This document shows positions 41,108-51,121 of a stretch of 64,000 nt of DNA, one piece after another. The stretch spans positions 1 through 64,000 of the forward strand of contig JAPLJF010000034.1 of assembly GCA_026388715.1 (NCBI GenBank), read 5' to 3'. This DNA is from Deltaproteobacteria bacterium (GTDB lineage Bacteria; Desulfobacterota; Desulfobulbia; Desulfobulbales; Desulfocapsaceae). The notes below the pieces were generated by a model. That model was not told the origin of the DNA and made no database searches. It saw nothing but the letters and a program-made list of their open reading frames with translations. Positions within the stretch are counted from its first letter, which is position 1. The number at the start of each line of letters is the position of its first letter. Both the position numbers and the translations under genes were made by a program.

Positions 41108-42460
41108 ATGAGCGACACCCCTCTCAGCATTGAAAAAATAGTCAATGGCGGATACGGCCTGGCCCGCCGGGGCAATGGCCAGATCGTCCTGCTCCGCCAC
41201 GTCCTGCCGGGCGAAACCGTCAAGGCCCGAATCCTGCTGGAGAAAAAGGGCTTTGCCGAGGCCGCTCCCACCGAGATCCTGGCGGCCTCCCCCCACCGCG
41301 TCCCGCCGCCATGCCCGGGATACGGCACCTGTGGCGGTTGCGACCTCCAGCACTGCGACTATGCGCAACAGCTTGAGATCAAAAAGGAGATCATTGCCAA
41401 CTTGCTCCAGCGTGCCCCCCAGAGTGCGCTGCAACAGGCACTCCCGCTGCTCGCTGACCCCATTGCCTCGCCACAGGTCTTCGGCTATCGCCAGCGTCTC
41501 CGGCTGCAGATAGACGAGCACGGGCAACCGGGTTTTCGCCGCTTCCATTCCCATCAATGCGTCCCGATCACAGAATGCCTGCTGGCAAGAGCTGAGCTGA
41601 ACAGGGCCTTGCAACAACTCCAGGCTCAGCTCCCATTCCACAAGATACTGGCCGGCACAACCGAGCTGGAACTCCTGCTGAATCCGGCAAGCGCCCAGGT
41701 GGTCTGTCTTTTTCACCTCTCGCGCAAACCGCGCCCCGCAGACATGAAACAGGCGGAAGCACTGGTGGCAATGCTCCCCGCGATAGAGAGAATAGAGTTT
41801 CACGGCCAGAATTTTCTGCCCTGCGGACCAATCACCAAGGGCAGAGCGGGCTGTAACAACGAAAAATTGCAGTTTCTGCTCCCCCCTCTGCCCGGCCATA
41901 CTGACAAACCCATCTCACTTGCCTGGGAAGCCGGAGGCTTCTGTCAGGTCAATCCGGCCCAAAATATCCAGCTCATCCAGACCGTGCTCGATTTCTGCCG
42001 GCCTGACCCAGAGACAACCGTCCTTGACCTGTTCTGCGGCATGGGCAATTTCTCCATCCCGCTGGGCTTACAATCAGCATCCCTGCTGGGCATTGAGGGC
42101 CAGGGATCGGCCATCCGCTGTGCCCGTAAAAACAGCGAACAAGCAGGCCTCACCAACACCCTGTTCGAGAAAAGCCCCATCCATACCCGTTGTCAGACAC
42201 TGGCCGCAGAAGGCCGGAGCTTTGACTGCGTCGTCATCGACCCGCCCAGACAGGGCGCCCCGGGACTTGCCTCGCACCTTGCCGCCCTCACCCGCAAACG
42301 GCTGGTCTATATTTCCTGCGACCCCGCCACCCTGTGCCGGGATCTGGTCGAGTTGATCCACGCCGGCTTTGTCATCAAAAAGCTTCAGCCCGTGGACATG
42401 TTCCCTCAGACCCATCATATCGAAATCGTGGTCTTGCTTGCAAAGAAACTAAATTTTTGA
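41108..42460 (+). CDS. 23S rRNA (uracil-5-)-methyltransferase, RlmD/RumA family
   Basis: 450 aa; TRAM-like N-terminus, CPGYGTCGGCDLQHCDYAQQL, DLFCGMGNFSIPL, DPPRQGAPG, YISCDPATLCRDL. Confidence 0.92.
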   Translation: MSDTPLSIEKIVNGGYGLARRGNGQIVLLRHVLPGETVKARILLEKKGFAEAAPTEILAASPHRVPPPCPGYGTCGGCDLQHCDYAQQLEIKKEIIANLLQRAPQSALQQALPLLADPIASPQVFGYRQRLRLQIDEHGQPGFRRFHSHQCVPITECLLARAELNRALQQLQAQLPFHKILAGTTELELLLNPASAQVVCLFHLSRKPRPADMKQAEALVAMLPAIERIEFHGQNFLPCGPITKGRAGCNNEKLQFLLPPLPGHTDKPISLAWEAGGFCQVNPAQNIQLIQTVLDFCRPDPETTVLDLFCGMGNFSIPLGLQSASLLGIEGQGSAIRCARKNSEQAGLTNTLFEKSPIHTRCQTLAAEGRSFDCVVIDPPRQGAPGLASHLAALTRKRLVYISCDPATLCRDLVELIHAGFVIKKLQPVDMFPQTHHIEIVVLLAKKLNF

Positions 42461-42534
42461 GGAAACATTGAGACGAGAAAATATCTATTGAGCTTCTTAC
42501 AAAAATTTATTTCTGATTAAGGAAGAAAATAAAA

Positions 42535-42575
42535 GAGGCGGATTTATTTTTATAAAAATAAATCCGCCTCCTTTA
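42535..42575. terminator. Bidirectional intrinsic terminator between rlmD-like gene and pil operon
   Basis: Perfect inverted repeat GAGGCGGATTTATTTTTA / TAAAAATAAATCCGCCTC between convergent genes. Confidence 0.85.
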
Positions 42576-42657
42576 TTCTATTTTTTAAAACTGGGGAGTA
42601 GCCCTAATTCTTCCTGACTATTTGAGCTTACTCCTAACACAGGGGACAATTCTCTTT

Positions 42658-43353
42658 TCAATAAGCATATATTGCCGACAGCCTGGCATTTTCTTGTGTA
42701 TTTACACTCTGAGCCTTAATTTCAGTCTGATAAAGATAGGGAATGTGTTGCGGCGTGACGGTACCACTATTGTTACTGACCACCCCCCCCCCAACCAGAA
42801 CATTTGCAGAGGTGCCGCTGTTGCCGCGGCTTGTGCTTAATATGGTAGTGTTTATAATCATATTGGGGGTTGGCGCCGTAAATGGCAACGTCAAGGTCGC
42901 ATCCGGGTTATTAGCAGGATAAGCCCCAACACCAAGACTACCAGTCGTTGTGATTTTTGTGGCGAAATTCAGGTCGAGAGCGGTCAATATTCCGTTGTAC
43001 GTCCCCATGGAGGCCAGGGTAACACCTCCCACCCCTCTTTGGATAATTTCCTTGGCAAAAAAAATCAGGCCGCCATGAGCGGATTCCAACGCCGTCTGAT
43101 AACGATTCCTTGAACCGCTCGTCCAAATACCGGTTCCCGCCATATAGAGAAGAGATGCCATCATGAGCATACCAACAAGGCCCAAAATCAAAGCCATGAC
43201 CAATGCCACTCCTCTCTCGCTTCCAAGTATTGGTGGGGGCGCAGGCAAGCGAAGCGCAGCCGGGACTCCGAAGAGCCGCACCGCTGTCAGGGACATTGAG
43301 GTTCTTTTCCTTTTTGCGGGGCCAGCAGATATTCTTTGATTAGTCAACCACAT
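42658..43353 (-). CDS. PilX-like pilus assembly protein
   Basis: 231 aa; ERGVALVMALILGLVGMLMMASLLYMAG and ALESAHGGL. Confidence 0.75.
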   Translation of the reverse strand: MWLTNQRISAGPAKRKRTSMSLTAVRLFGVPAALRLPAPPPILGSERGVALVMALILGLVGMLMMASLLYMAGTGIWTSGSRNRYQTALESAHGGLIFFAKEIIQRGVGGVTLASMGTYNGILTALDLNFATKITTTGSLGVGAYPANNPDATLTLPFTAPTPNMIINTTILSTSRGNSGTSANVLVGGGVVSNNSGTVTPQHIPYLYQTEIKAQSVNTQENARLSAIYAY

Positions 43354-43372
43354 ACAGTTTTCCTCATATTGG

Positions 43373-44542
43373 TCATTGCAAATTTCTGGGCGTCACCGCC
43401 AGGCTGTATACCTTCCAGCGGTAGTTGGCCCAGGTTGGGCCGATGTTGTTTGCGGGCAGGCTCAGGTCAAACGCCCGGCCAGCCAGCAGGGTAACTCCAT
43501 CCACATCTACTTCACCCACATTGATCTTAGCATTTGGATGCGTGTAGGCACGATCCACACCTCCTTCATGAGTGAGCACATAACACCGTATAGACTTCAC
43601 CTGGGTCCGGATCTGCTGGGCTGTCAGTCCGGCAAGCCCACTTGCATTGGCTTTCGTATCCCACCCCCCGTCGCCATTAGTGTCCAGGTAATAGACCACC
43701 TGGAAATCGGCTGCACAATCCACGATTGGCAAGATGGAAAACTTATCATCACTCTGGTTCAATGTTGCCTTGACCAAAGTTCCCGTGCCTGGCGCGCAGT
43801 GGGCTGGCACATCGGCATTGTTGATATAATAATCAGTGCGGTTGAATGGCCTTCTTGGATCGATCTTGTCAACAAGCCCATAGAGGAGATAGCGTTCGCC
43901 GTTGGGGTCGTTCGGCGTGGCAGGAGGGGCAAAGGGTTCCAAATTTAACGATATCGGCCGTGTAAAATAGTTACCTGAGGCAGTGCCATTCAGAATAAGC
44001 TGACGATTTTCTCCAGGACTGACCTCGGTGCGGATGACGATAACCCGGTCCTCGTTAGCGAAAGCATCAACGCCTAGGGATTGAACTAAGGCTACATGCG
44101 CACCATCCCGCCCCAGCCAGCCCCATTTTTGGCTGGAAACATTACGCACCACGTTCATGGCCTTGATTGTCAGATAGTCAGAGCCATTCATGCTGGAGGC
44201 AGAGGCATCCTCACTGATCACCGGCCGTGGGACATTGGGCGCATCTTTCATCGCAGCAGGTACCGCCGGCTCAAAATACGGAATCGGCACTCCCCCGACC
44301 GGGAACTCCCATGGCAGGCCAAAGCCGGCATGTTCAAGGTCTGCCCGCAGCAAATCCAGACCCATCCCTGTTTCAATCTTCGTTTCCGTAATACGCCCCT
44401 GTCGGGAGTTTGTTTGCATAACCGGCACGAAGCTATTAAACACCATGGTCATCAAGATTCCCAAAAGAGCCATATAGATTATCAGCTCTATCAAGGTGAA
44501 GCCGGATTCTTCCCGGCGCATAGTTTTACCGTGCTGTTCCAT
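43373..44542 (-). CDS. PilW-like type IV minor pilin
   Basis: 389 aa; prepilin motif EESGFTLIELIIYMALLGILM. Confidence 0.8.
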   Translation of the reverse strand: MEQHGKTMRREESGFTLIELIIYMALLGILMTMVFNSFVPVMQTNSRQGRITETKIETGMGLDLLRADLEHAGFGLPWEFPVGGVPIPYFEPAVPAAMKDAPNVPRPVISEDASASSMNGSDYLTIKAMNVVRNVSSQKWGWLGRDGAHVALVQSLGVDAFANEDRVIVIRTEVSPGENRQLILNGTASGNYFTRPISLNLEPFAPPATPNDPNGERYLLYGLVDKIDPRRPFNRTDYYINNADVPAHCAPGTGTLVKATLNQSDDKFSILPIVDCAADFQVVYYLDTNGDGGWDTKANASGLAGLTAQQIRTQVKSIRCYVLTHEGGVDRAYTHPNAKINVGEVDVDGVTLLAGRAFDLSLPANNIGPTWANYRWKVYSLAVTPRNLQ

Positions 44543-44663
44543 GTCTGCCCCTTAATAATGATGACGTCGCCCAAAAAGGATCGCCCGCATCAGTTTTCAC
44601 AGTGTAACCCTTAGATATTTCATCAATAATCTTTTTGTTTTTCCCTTTTTTGCAAGGGCGTCA

Positions 44664-45140
44664 TTAATCACTGCGCACGATTATTGTGCTTAAGGACACT
44701 TGGCGATTCTTGCCGGTGGCTGGCAGAGCTCCCCCTGTCACGCCGGGTTCGTTCCAACCAACGGCCACATCAATGCGCTTGAGCGCGCTGGCGGCAGTCG
44801 CCAGGTCGGTGACTTGCGTTGCTCTGGCAAAGCTCATTGCCCCCGCACGGACATTGACTAACACAGTGGGGAGGGCGGTCCATGCCGGTGGGATTGTCGC
44901 GGTCAGGTCAACCGAAGTGCCGGAAACGGAAAACTGATCTCCCTTCAGCCGGTTCAAATCATCAGTCGCCAGCCTGAGAGCCTCGTCACGCACCACGTTC
45001 CCCCTGTTGACCCGGATGGTCTGAATAAGCCCAGCGGCCACACCCAGCATAATCACCATAAAGATAAGCAGGGCAATCATGATTTCCACCAGGGTAAAGC
45101 CACTCTGGTGCCTATGGTTTTGTGTATTATTGCAGGACAC
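44664..45140 (-). CDS. PilV-like type IV pilus modification/minor pilin
   Basis: Prepilin motif QSGFTLVEIMIALLIFMVIML. GTG start proposed at 45140 behind GAGGAG; track ORF to 45275 overlaps the neighbour. Confidence 0.75.
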   Translation of the reverse strand: MSCNNTQNHRHQSGFTLVEIMIALLIFMVIMLGVAAGLIQTIRVNRGNVVRDEALRLATDDLNRLKGDQFSVSGTSVDLTATIPPAWTALPTVLVNVRAGAMSFARATQVTDLATAASALKRIDVAVGWNEPGVTGGALPATGKNRQVSLSTIIVRSD

Positions 45141-45190
45141 AGCGTTCTCCTCGTTATCAGGGTGGGGCAACACAGCCCAAGGTTCATTCC

Positions 45191-45691
45191 TTATTGCTGG
45201 ACACACTGTTGTCCTACCGGTTGGGTTGGATCCCATCGGCCCATATTGATGCGGGTTACCGCGACCACGACACAATCCACGCCAGGTGAGGCATTCGGGG
45301 AATAACCAGTAATACTAATAGCCTGGATGTTATCGGTCATGCCTCTTCTGTCGAAAACAATCGTCTCTGGAAGCCCCAGATTTGATTTCAAGGTAAATCG
45401 TGGATACGGACTTGCTGTCGTCCGATCGCCTGCGTTAACAAGGGCATCACCATTGGTATCCTGGTAGGTAGTCACCAGATTAGCAGCCAACGTGACACTA
45501 ACCGGGATGTTGGTGGTTGCCGCGTCGTTTCTGGCCTTCATCAAAATGGAGTAAATCTCCTTGGTGTAGGATTCCACGGTATATTTATCATTCCATTGCG
45601 TAAAATTCAGGGCTATTATTGCCAGCAAGATCCCGATTATGGCAACAACCACCATGACTTCGACCAAGGTGAAGCCAGATTGGGCCTTCAT
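45191..45691 (-). CDS. GspH/FimT-family pseudopilin
   Basis: MKAQSGFTLVEVMVVVAIIGILLAIIALNF; start at 45691 (track ORF extends to 45817 into the pilY1 3' end). Confidence 0.82.
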   Translation of the reverse strand: MKAQSGFTLVEVMVVVAIIGILLAIIALNFTQWNDKYTVESYTKEIYSILMKARNDAATTNIPVSVTLAANLVTTYQDTNGDALVNAGDRTTASPYPRFTLKSNLGLPETIVFDRRGMTDNIQAISITGYSPNASPGVDCVVVAVTRINMGRWDPTQPVGQQCVQQ

Positions 45692-45813
45692 AGTGTCCCG
45701 CCTTGAATGGAAATGGTCTTTTTCGCCCGCTTGCGTTGTTGCGCCCCGGTGTGTCATGCCGAGACTCTCCCCAGTGTTGGCTGGGACGCAGGTTGATCTT
45801 GCCGTTGCCTTCT

Positions 45814-48800
45814 TCATTGTTCCTGCACATGCATGAATTTTTTTATCGGCTCTGGGTTTTTGATCACCATAAGACCCTGGCCTGTTGGTGGAATCCCCTT
45901 GAACCCGGGAGATTTACGACCACTTTCCTGGGTAAGAGCATCGGACATATTTAGTTCCTTGATCTCACCGGTGGATACCTGCACCAGAGCTTTCCCCTGC
46001 ATTGCAAAAGTCACTTGGCCACCGGTTTTGTAATCCAGTGCCCAGAGATACGTGGTGCCGCCAAAGCTGCAGACATCAGCGGTCGGGGCAAAAGACAGGA
46101 AATAAATGGCACCAAGGGTGTCTGGTGTGGGGTTTGAAATAACACGCTCCGCACTCATTGGAGCCACCGCTGCGCCCATGTTGATAAACCAGCCTTTTTG
46201 CGCGGCCGTTAATGGTAATGTATCGCAGGTTTGTCCGCTTGGACAATCAGCTGTTATAGAACACGTCCCCCCTGACGAAGAGCACACTTTCGTCAGCGTT
46301 GTCTGATCTTTCAGGTCAGCCAAGGCAACCGGGGCAATCGTGGTGGGAGTGCTCGTACAGGTGGGAAACATGCTGTTGTTTGCTGCATCAAAGCAGGGTT
46401 CTTGAATGCCGAACAGCTTGCGTTGCGTGGCCAGGTCATCCTGCTTGTAAAAATAGCGGCCTTCAGCGAAATAGAGCCAGAGCTTTCCGCTTGACCGGTC
46501 AAGAAGATTCACCACGGAGGTGGTGACCGGCCCGATATTATCTATTACCTTGCTTACCGTCCAGTTGGCGGGATTGATATCGTCATTGATCACGAGCCGC
46601 AGCACCCCGCCGTTGATGGTGTCCTTGACATAGCCGATATAAACGGCATTATCCTGATAGTTGCCGATCTCACTGGGCCTGTCCTTTTGCAGGTCGAGCG
46701 CGCTGGTGGAGATGGACCCTGCGAAGGCATTGGTGACGCCGGTATCTATGGTGCGCAGCAGCGCTCCTGTCTTGAGATCGAGCACAAAGAGTTTCAGATT
46801 CTTGTCCGAGGTGCCCTTGAATTCCAGGTTTTTAATAGGACCGGTCGATCCTGATGCCAGGATGGCGAACCACCTGCCATTTGTATTAACGCATTTTCCA
46901 TTTGTGGCAATATCGCCGCAAGCGGTGTCCGTAGTGCATACATAGTTGCTGATTGCACACCGTTTCTCGCTGCCGCCGACCTTGACAATCGCTGAACCGA
47001 CGTTAGTAACACCCAAATCGGCATTGCTGAACTCCCACAAGAGTTGTGGAGTCGCCTGATCAGTCACATCAAGGGCGAAGTATGATGACCAGCCAACTGA
47101 CTTACCCCCGACCGAAATTGGCGTGCCGATTCGATCAGGGTCGATGGCGGGGACGCATGTCCCATTATTATTGATGGGATTGCAATCGCTGTCCGTTGTA
47201 CATGCGGTGAAGTTTTTCTCGCACCACTTGGTGGTGGGTGTCTCGCAGGTGGCGCCACCTATTCCTATGCTGCCGACCAGGGTGGTGTGCCAGCTTGTTT
47301 TTGCGAAATCCACAACGCCACTGTCAACACATGTTTCGCTTGTGGGACAATCTGTGTCGATATTGCAGGCTAGTGTTGTGCTTGTGGAGCACACCTTTTT
47401 TATCGTGGTGAGTTTCGGACAGTTCCAGTAATCAGTTAGTGTACAGGTCGATGGTTTATTGATGGAGACGTCTGTTATCACTGTCGGGCCATCTACCATA
47501 TAGATGTGGCAGTAGTCCTCATCGTGAAGGTATTGCAGATAAGGAAGGACATTTTTGGGGATAAAGGCATAACTTTCAGAACCAATCCCTCCTGTGCCGG
47601 TGCCGCCTTCCTGTTTAGCTGCTTCATACCAGTTTTTCCCTGGCCACTTCTGGAGCAACTTGCCAAGCTTAAAGGCATGCAGCATTCCATCGTTAGCGCC
47701 GACAAAGGCAAGCTGCCTGTCCATATAATCATTACTTTTGATGAAATTACTATAGGTTTGGTCGTTGTAGCCAAAGGGAGACTGGACATTGTAATTGTTC
47801 AAATATCCTGGCCCCATAATACGCGGGGTAGATGAGATAATATCGCCCAATTTCCAGACATGTGTTTCCTGGGTACAGGTTTCTCTGATTGTGGTGCTTG
47901 GGGGGATAAGTGGGCAATCAGCATCACTGTTGCATGGACTCTTCCTTGCAGAACAAACCCCCGCAATCACGGTCCTGCTTCTTCCTGCTTTGGAACAATT
48001 GGCTGTTCCGCATTCGCAGGCCGCGCCTGCGGCATCCACGCAATCATAACCGCGAACATAATTAATGGTTGTATTGGCGTCGGCGCTCACGGTCTGGCCC
48101 AAATAATCATCGAGCGTGGCGCTGTTTGTCGTGTCGAATGACATCAAAGTTGGTGGGGTTGGTGGGGTTGATGATGTCGAGGCTAATACGTCCACCGAGG
48201 TGTAGATTTTTCTGGCGGTTGGATCCGTCCACCAGAGGTTGAAACCAGCGCGCCAGATGGGAACGGTTTCTTCTATTGGCACAGTGCCTAAGTCTGTATC
48301 ACCGTAGCCTGTTCCATTTGTATCCTTCCAACGATGCGCCAGTGTCTTGTTCACGGTCGTATCATATGCAAAGTTTGTGATATAATCCTGCTTAAGGTCG
48401 AGCAGCGTGTATGGTGTGGCCGCAGTAGCTCCTTCCCTGACCGTATCCTCTCGAATCTGTGAGTATGTAAAATACGGATCCATATAATACCAGTAATTCA
48501 TCAGATCGCTGGTCCAGGAGACCTCCGTGCCGCCGTCGAATGACCGATCGGGATAAAACAGGGCCTGCATGAGATTGGCGCCACTGCCCTCACTGGAACT
48601 CAATACCGAAACCGCCGTACCGGATGAGGCCTTCTTGAGGATGTCCAGAATAATGGTCATTATCCTGTTTTTTATCTCCAAGGCATCGGTCGCCTTAAAG
48701 AAGGTATCAGGAATGCCGTCACCATCCTTGTCCCAATCCGAGGAAGAAGGCGGCAGTGCGGTGCACGGGCTGCCCTTGCCATCAGAGTTACAATCATCCA

Positions 48801-50139
48801 CATTGCAAGTAACTTTAGGGTAATCCGTCTTATTGCCCGGCCAGGTCTTGGTTGTGTCGAAAGAGCCGTACATGGCCACATTCTTCAAGGCTTGCTCGCC
48901 GGTGCCACCCAGCCACAATCCGACGGTATAGATGGATTCCACATTGGATGCTATATTTCCGGCGGGAACATTGGTGAAGCCCTTTTTGTGCAGCCAATAG
49001 GCGGGGACAACGGGATCGGCCGATGGTTTTTCATAGGCAGTGTCGATGGAGCAGGTGGAGCTCACTGAACCGCTCTGCCCCCCCATGTTCCACTGGCCGT
49101 CGGTAAGCAGGATCATGAAATTCTTGGCACAGGGCACGGAAACTAATTCACCGGGATCGCATACGCCGTTGTTATTGACATCCGGACATTGATACATGGG
49201 GTTCTTCCATTCATTGCCCGCACCCGTTTGCGGCGCAGGACCGCCAAAAACAGCAGATTGCTGGGCAAGGTAGGCATAAGCAGCCCACAGTGCCGGACCC
49301 ATTGGAGTTGCGTCAGCCGGCGTTATTCCATTGACTGCCGTGATCGTATTTTTGTAGGGGTTAAGGGCGTCGACATTGTTTGAACCGGTAAAATCACCAA
49401 GAAGAACAGTATTCTTCACTCTATCATCAGCAAAAAACATCCCACCAATGCGTGGCTGCAGAGCCAATGCCTGGAGCTGATACAGAACCCCCCCGTCATT
49501 TCCCGTGATACGATCCCATCGGGCCTTCACTTTAACTCCTGAGGTGGTTGTTATGGTGCAACCAGTGGCGTCACAAGTCAGGGTGTTGAGGGGGTACAGA
49601 CTTGGGTCGCAAGCTTGAGGACTGAGACTGCTTGTGCAACTATCAGGTTTTCCACCGGTCATCGCCCATCGCAACAGGTCCATTCTGCTCATGTTGAGAT
49701 AATTCAAATAATTACCGTTAATACCACAATCAGGGACTGTCCATTCACTACAACAAGCCCACTTGCTGCCTTTACAACCATGTCCACCCTTTATGCACCC
49801 ACCCATGTTGGCTGCATAACAGCTCCAATCACCCGTACACGTACTGGGGCAAGAAACGACACCCTCCTCATAATAAACGTTATCAACAGTACTCTGCACA
49901 TAGTCTTTTGAAGGGTCAAAATAGCCTTCATACAGCTTCGTGGGGACATATGCAGTGCTGTTATAAGAGTACGCCTTATACCCCATGCTGCCACTGGTAT
50001 CCACCATCAACAAGACATTCGGGGCAGCAGCAGTATTGATAAAGGGCGGAGTCTGACAATAATCAGTCATGTTGGCGGCAATGGCATTTCCCGCCAGCAG
50101 ACAACATGCCATTGAGGCAAATAATATAAGTCTGCGCAT
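45814..50139 (-). CDS. pilY1: PilY1-like pilus tip-associated adhesin/assembly protein
   Basis: 1441 aa; signal peptide, vWA MIDAS-like VLLMVDTSGSMGYK, PilC beta-propeller-like C-terminal half, multiple Cys-rich inserts. Confidence 0.88.
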   Translation of the reverse strand: MRRLILFASMACCLLAGNAIAANMTDYCQTPPFINTAAAPNVLLMVDTSGSMGYKAYSYNSTAYVPTKLYEGYFDPSKDYVQSTVDNVYYEEGVVSCPSTCTGDWSCYAANMGGCIKGGHGCKGSKWACCSEWTVPDCGINGNYLNYLNMSRMDLLRWAMTGGKPDSCTSSLSPQACDPSLYPLNTLTCDATGCTITTTSGVKVKARWDRITGNDGGVLYQLQALALQPRIGGMFFADDRVKNTVLLGDFTGSNNVDALNPYKNTITAVNGITPADATPMGPALWAAYAYLAQQSAVFGGPAPQTGAGNEWKNPMYQCPDVNNNGVCDPGELVSVPCAKNFMILLTDGQWNMGGQSGSVSSTCSIDTAYEKPSADPVVPAYWLHKKGFTNVPAGNIASNVESIYTVGLWLGGTGEQALKNVAMYGSFDTTKTWPGNKTDYPKVTCNVDDCNSDGKGSPCTALPPSSSDWDKDGDGIPDTFFKATDALEIKNRIMTIILDILKKASSGTAVSVLSSSEGSGANLMQALFYPDRSFDGGTEVSWTSDLMNYWYYMDPYFTYSQIREDTVREGATAATPYTLLDLKQDYITNFAYDTTVNKTLAHRWKDTNGTGYGDTDLGTVPIEETVPIWRAGFNLWWTDPTARKIYTSVDVLASTSSTPPTPPTLMSFDTTNSATLDDYLGQTVSADANTTINYVRGYDCVDAAGAACECGTANCSKAGRSRTVIAGVCSARKSPCNSDADCPLIPPSTTIRETCTQETHVWKLGDIISSTPRIMGPGYLNNYNVQSPFGYNDQTYSNFIKSNDYMDRQLAFVGANDGMLHAFKLGKLLQKWPGKNWYEAAKQEGGTGTGGIGSESYAFIPKNVLPYLQYLHDEDYCHIYMVDGPTVITDVSINKPSTCTLTDYWNCPKLTTIKKVCSTSTTLACNIDTDCPTSETCVDSGVVDFAKTSWHTTLVGSIGIGGATCETPTTKWCEKNFTACTTDSDCNPINNNGTCVPAIDPDRIGTPISVGGKSVGWSSYFALDVTDQATPQLLWEFSNADLGVTNVGSAIVKVGGSEKRCAISNYVCTTDTACGDIATNGKCVNTNGRWFAILASGSTGPIKNLEFKGTSDKNLKLFVLDLKTGALLRTIDTGVTNAFAGSISTSALDLQKDRPSEIGNYQDNAVYIGYVKDTINGGVLRLVINDDINPANWTVSKVIDNIGPVTTSVVNLLDRSSGKLWLYFAEGRYFYKQDDLATQRKLFGIQEPCFDAANNSMFPTCTSTPTTIAPVALADLKDQTTLTKVCSSSGGTCSITADCPSGQTCDTLPLTAAQKGWFINMGAAVAPMSAERVISNPTPDTLGAIYFLSFAPTADVCSFGGTTYLWALDYKTGGQVTFAMQGKALVQVSTGEIKELNMSDALTQESGRKSPGFKGIPPTGQGLMVIKNPEPIKKFMHVQEQ

Positions 50140-50143
50140 GATA

Positions 50144-50455
50144 TCACTCCGTCTCTATTTTGGTTATGGTGTATTTATAGCCTGCCTGGCAACGGCTACT
50201 GTCTATGAAAAAACATTTTTGGTCATCAACATTAAGAACTTTCCCGCCCATGGCCGCGGACAGCTTGAACTGTTGAAGACCGTGACAGCTCTCGGATTTG
50301 ACATCAACACTGACTATCGCATCCTTGGTATTAATCTCCTTGATAATTCCACACAGATACAGTTGGTCAACTGCATCAGCGGCAAAGGCCGAAGAGCAAA
50401 AAACAATGCACGAATAGATAAGGGCACAGCATATCGTCATCCATCTTGATTTCAT
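50144..50455 (-). CDS. Small secreted Cys-containing hypothetical protein
   Basis: 103 aa; signal peptide ending SSAFAAD; GGAGG RBS; 4 nt upstream of pilY1. Confidence 0.65.
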   Translation of the reverse strand: MKSRWMTICCALIYSCIVFCSSAFAADAVDQLYLCGIIKEINTKDAIVSVDVKSESCHGLQQFKLSAAMGGKVLNVDDQKCFFIDSSRCQAGYKYTITKIETE

Positions 50456-51043
50456 TGTTCGCCTCCGCTTGTTAAATTAGTCAAAATTGGAGATACCAAT
50501 AACAATAATTTATTGATTCCACAGTGACATGCTGATACATGCTGATACATGTTGCCGGTTTTCATGTGCGCCTTAAATTGGAGATAAAGCAAAAGTTTAT
50601 AAACGATCACAGGGCCTTTCAGCTTTCAGGCAGCTATCCCTCTGCCACGAAATGCTCCACAATACAAAGACGAGCAATAACAGCGAGAGCCACTGCCCAG
50701 AGAAACCATTATCCAAAATAATATATGCACTGATTCTTATGCAAAAGTCAAACCATCGGATCACAATTATTCAATCCATTACGACAATCCGCATTTTAAC
50801 ATATAAAATCATCATGATAAAAAACGACAAAAGGGTCAAGAAGGGAAGTGAAAAACCAGTTTCATCCTTTTAGATTATAAAAAAAGTTACCACATAACTG
50901 GATAGTATAAAAAAAATTGCCAGAAAGAGGCAAAAGCAACAACCGAGGACATAGACGTATATTATAACGAGGTCATAAAACAGGGGGAGGGTCGGTCACG
51001 CTGATAACGTTTTTGTATGCTACGGGTAATCGGTTCATGGTTT

Positions 51044-51080
51044 ACCTCTGGTTCCCATGCGGCGCATGGGAACCAGAGGT
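51044..51080. repeat. Perfect 37-bp palindrome ACCTCTGGTTCCCATGCG-G-CGCATGGGAACCAGAGGT
   Basis: 18-bp perfect arms with a 1-nt centre; same core as 33252-33276. Confidence 0.95.
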
Positions 51081-51121
51081 ATATTCGCTTTGAAAGTATA
51101 ATATGAATGTGAGATATAGGT

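Noticed and set aside
50527-50551. ACATGCTGAT tandem repeat (two and a half copies)
   Set aside because: Too short to interpret; could be chance in an AT-rich intergenic region.
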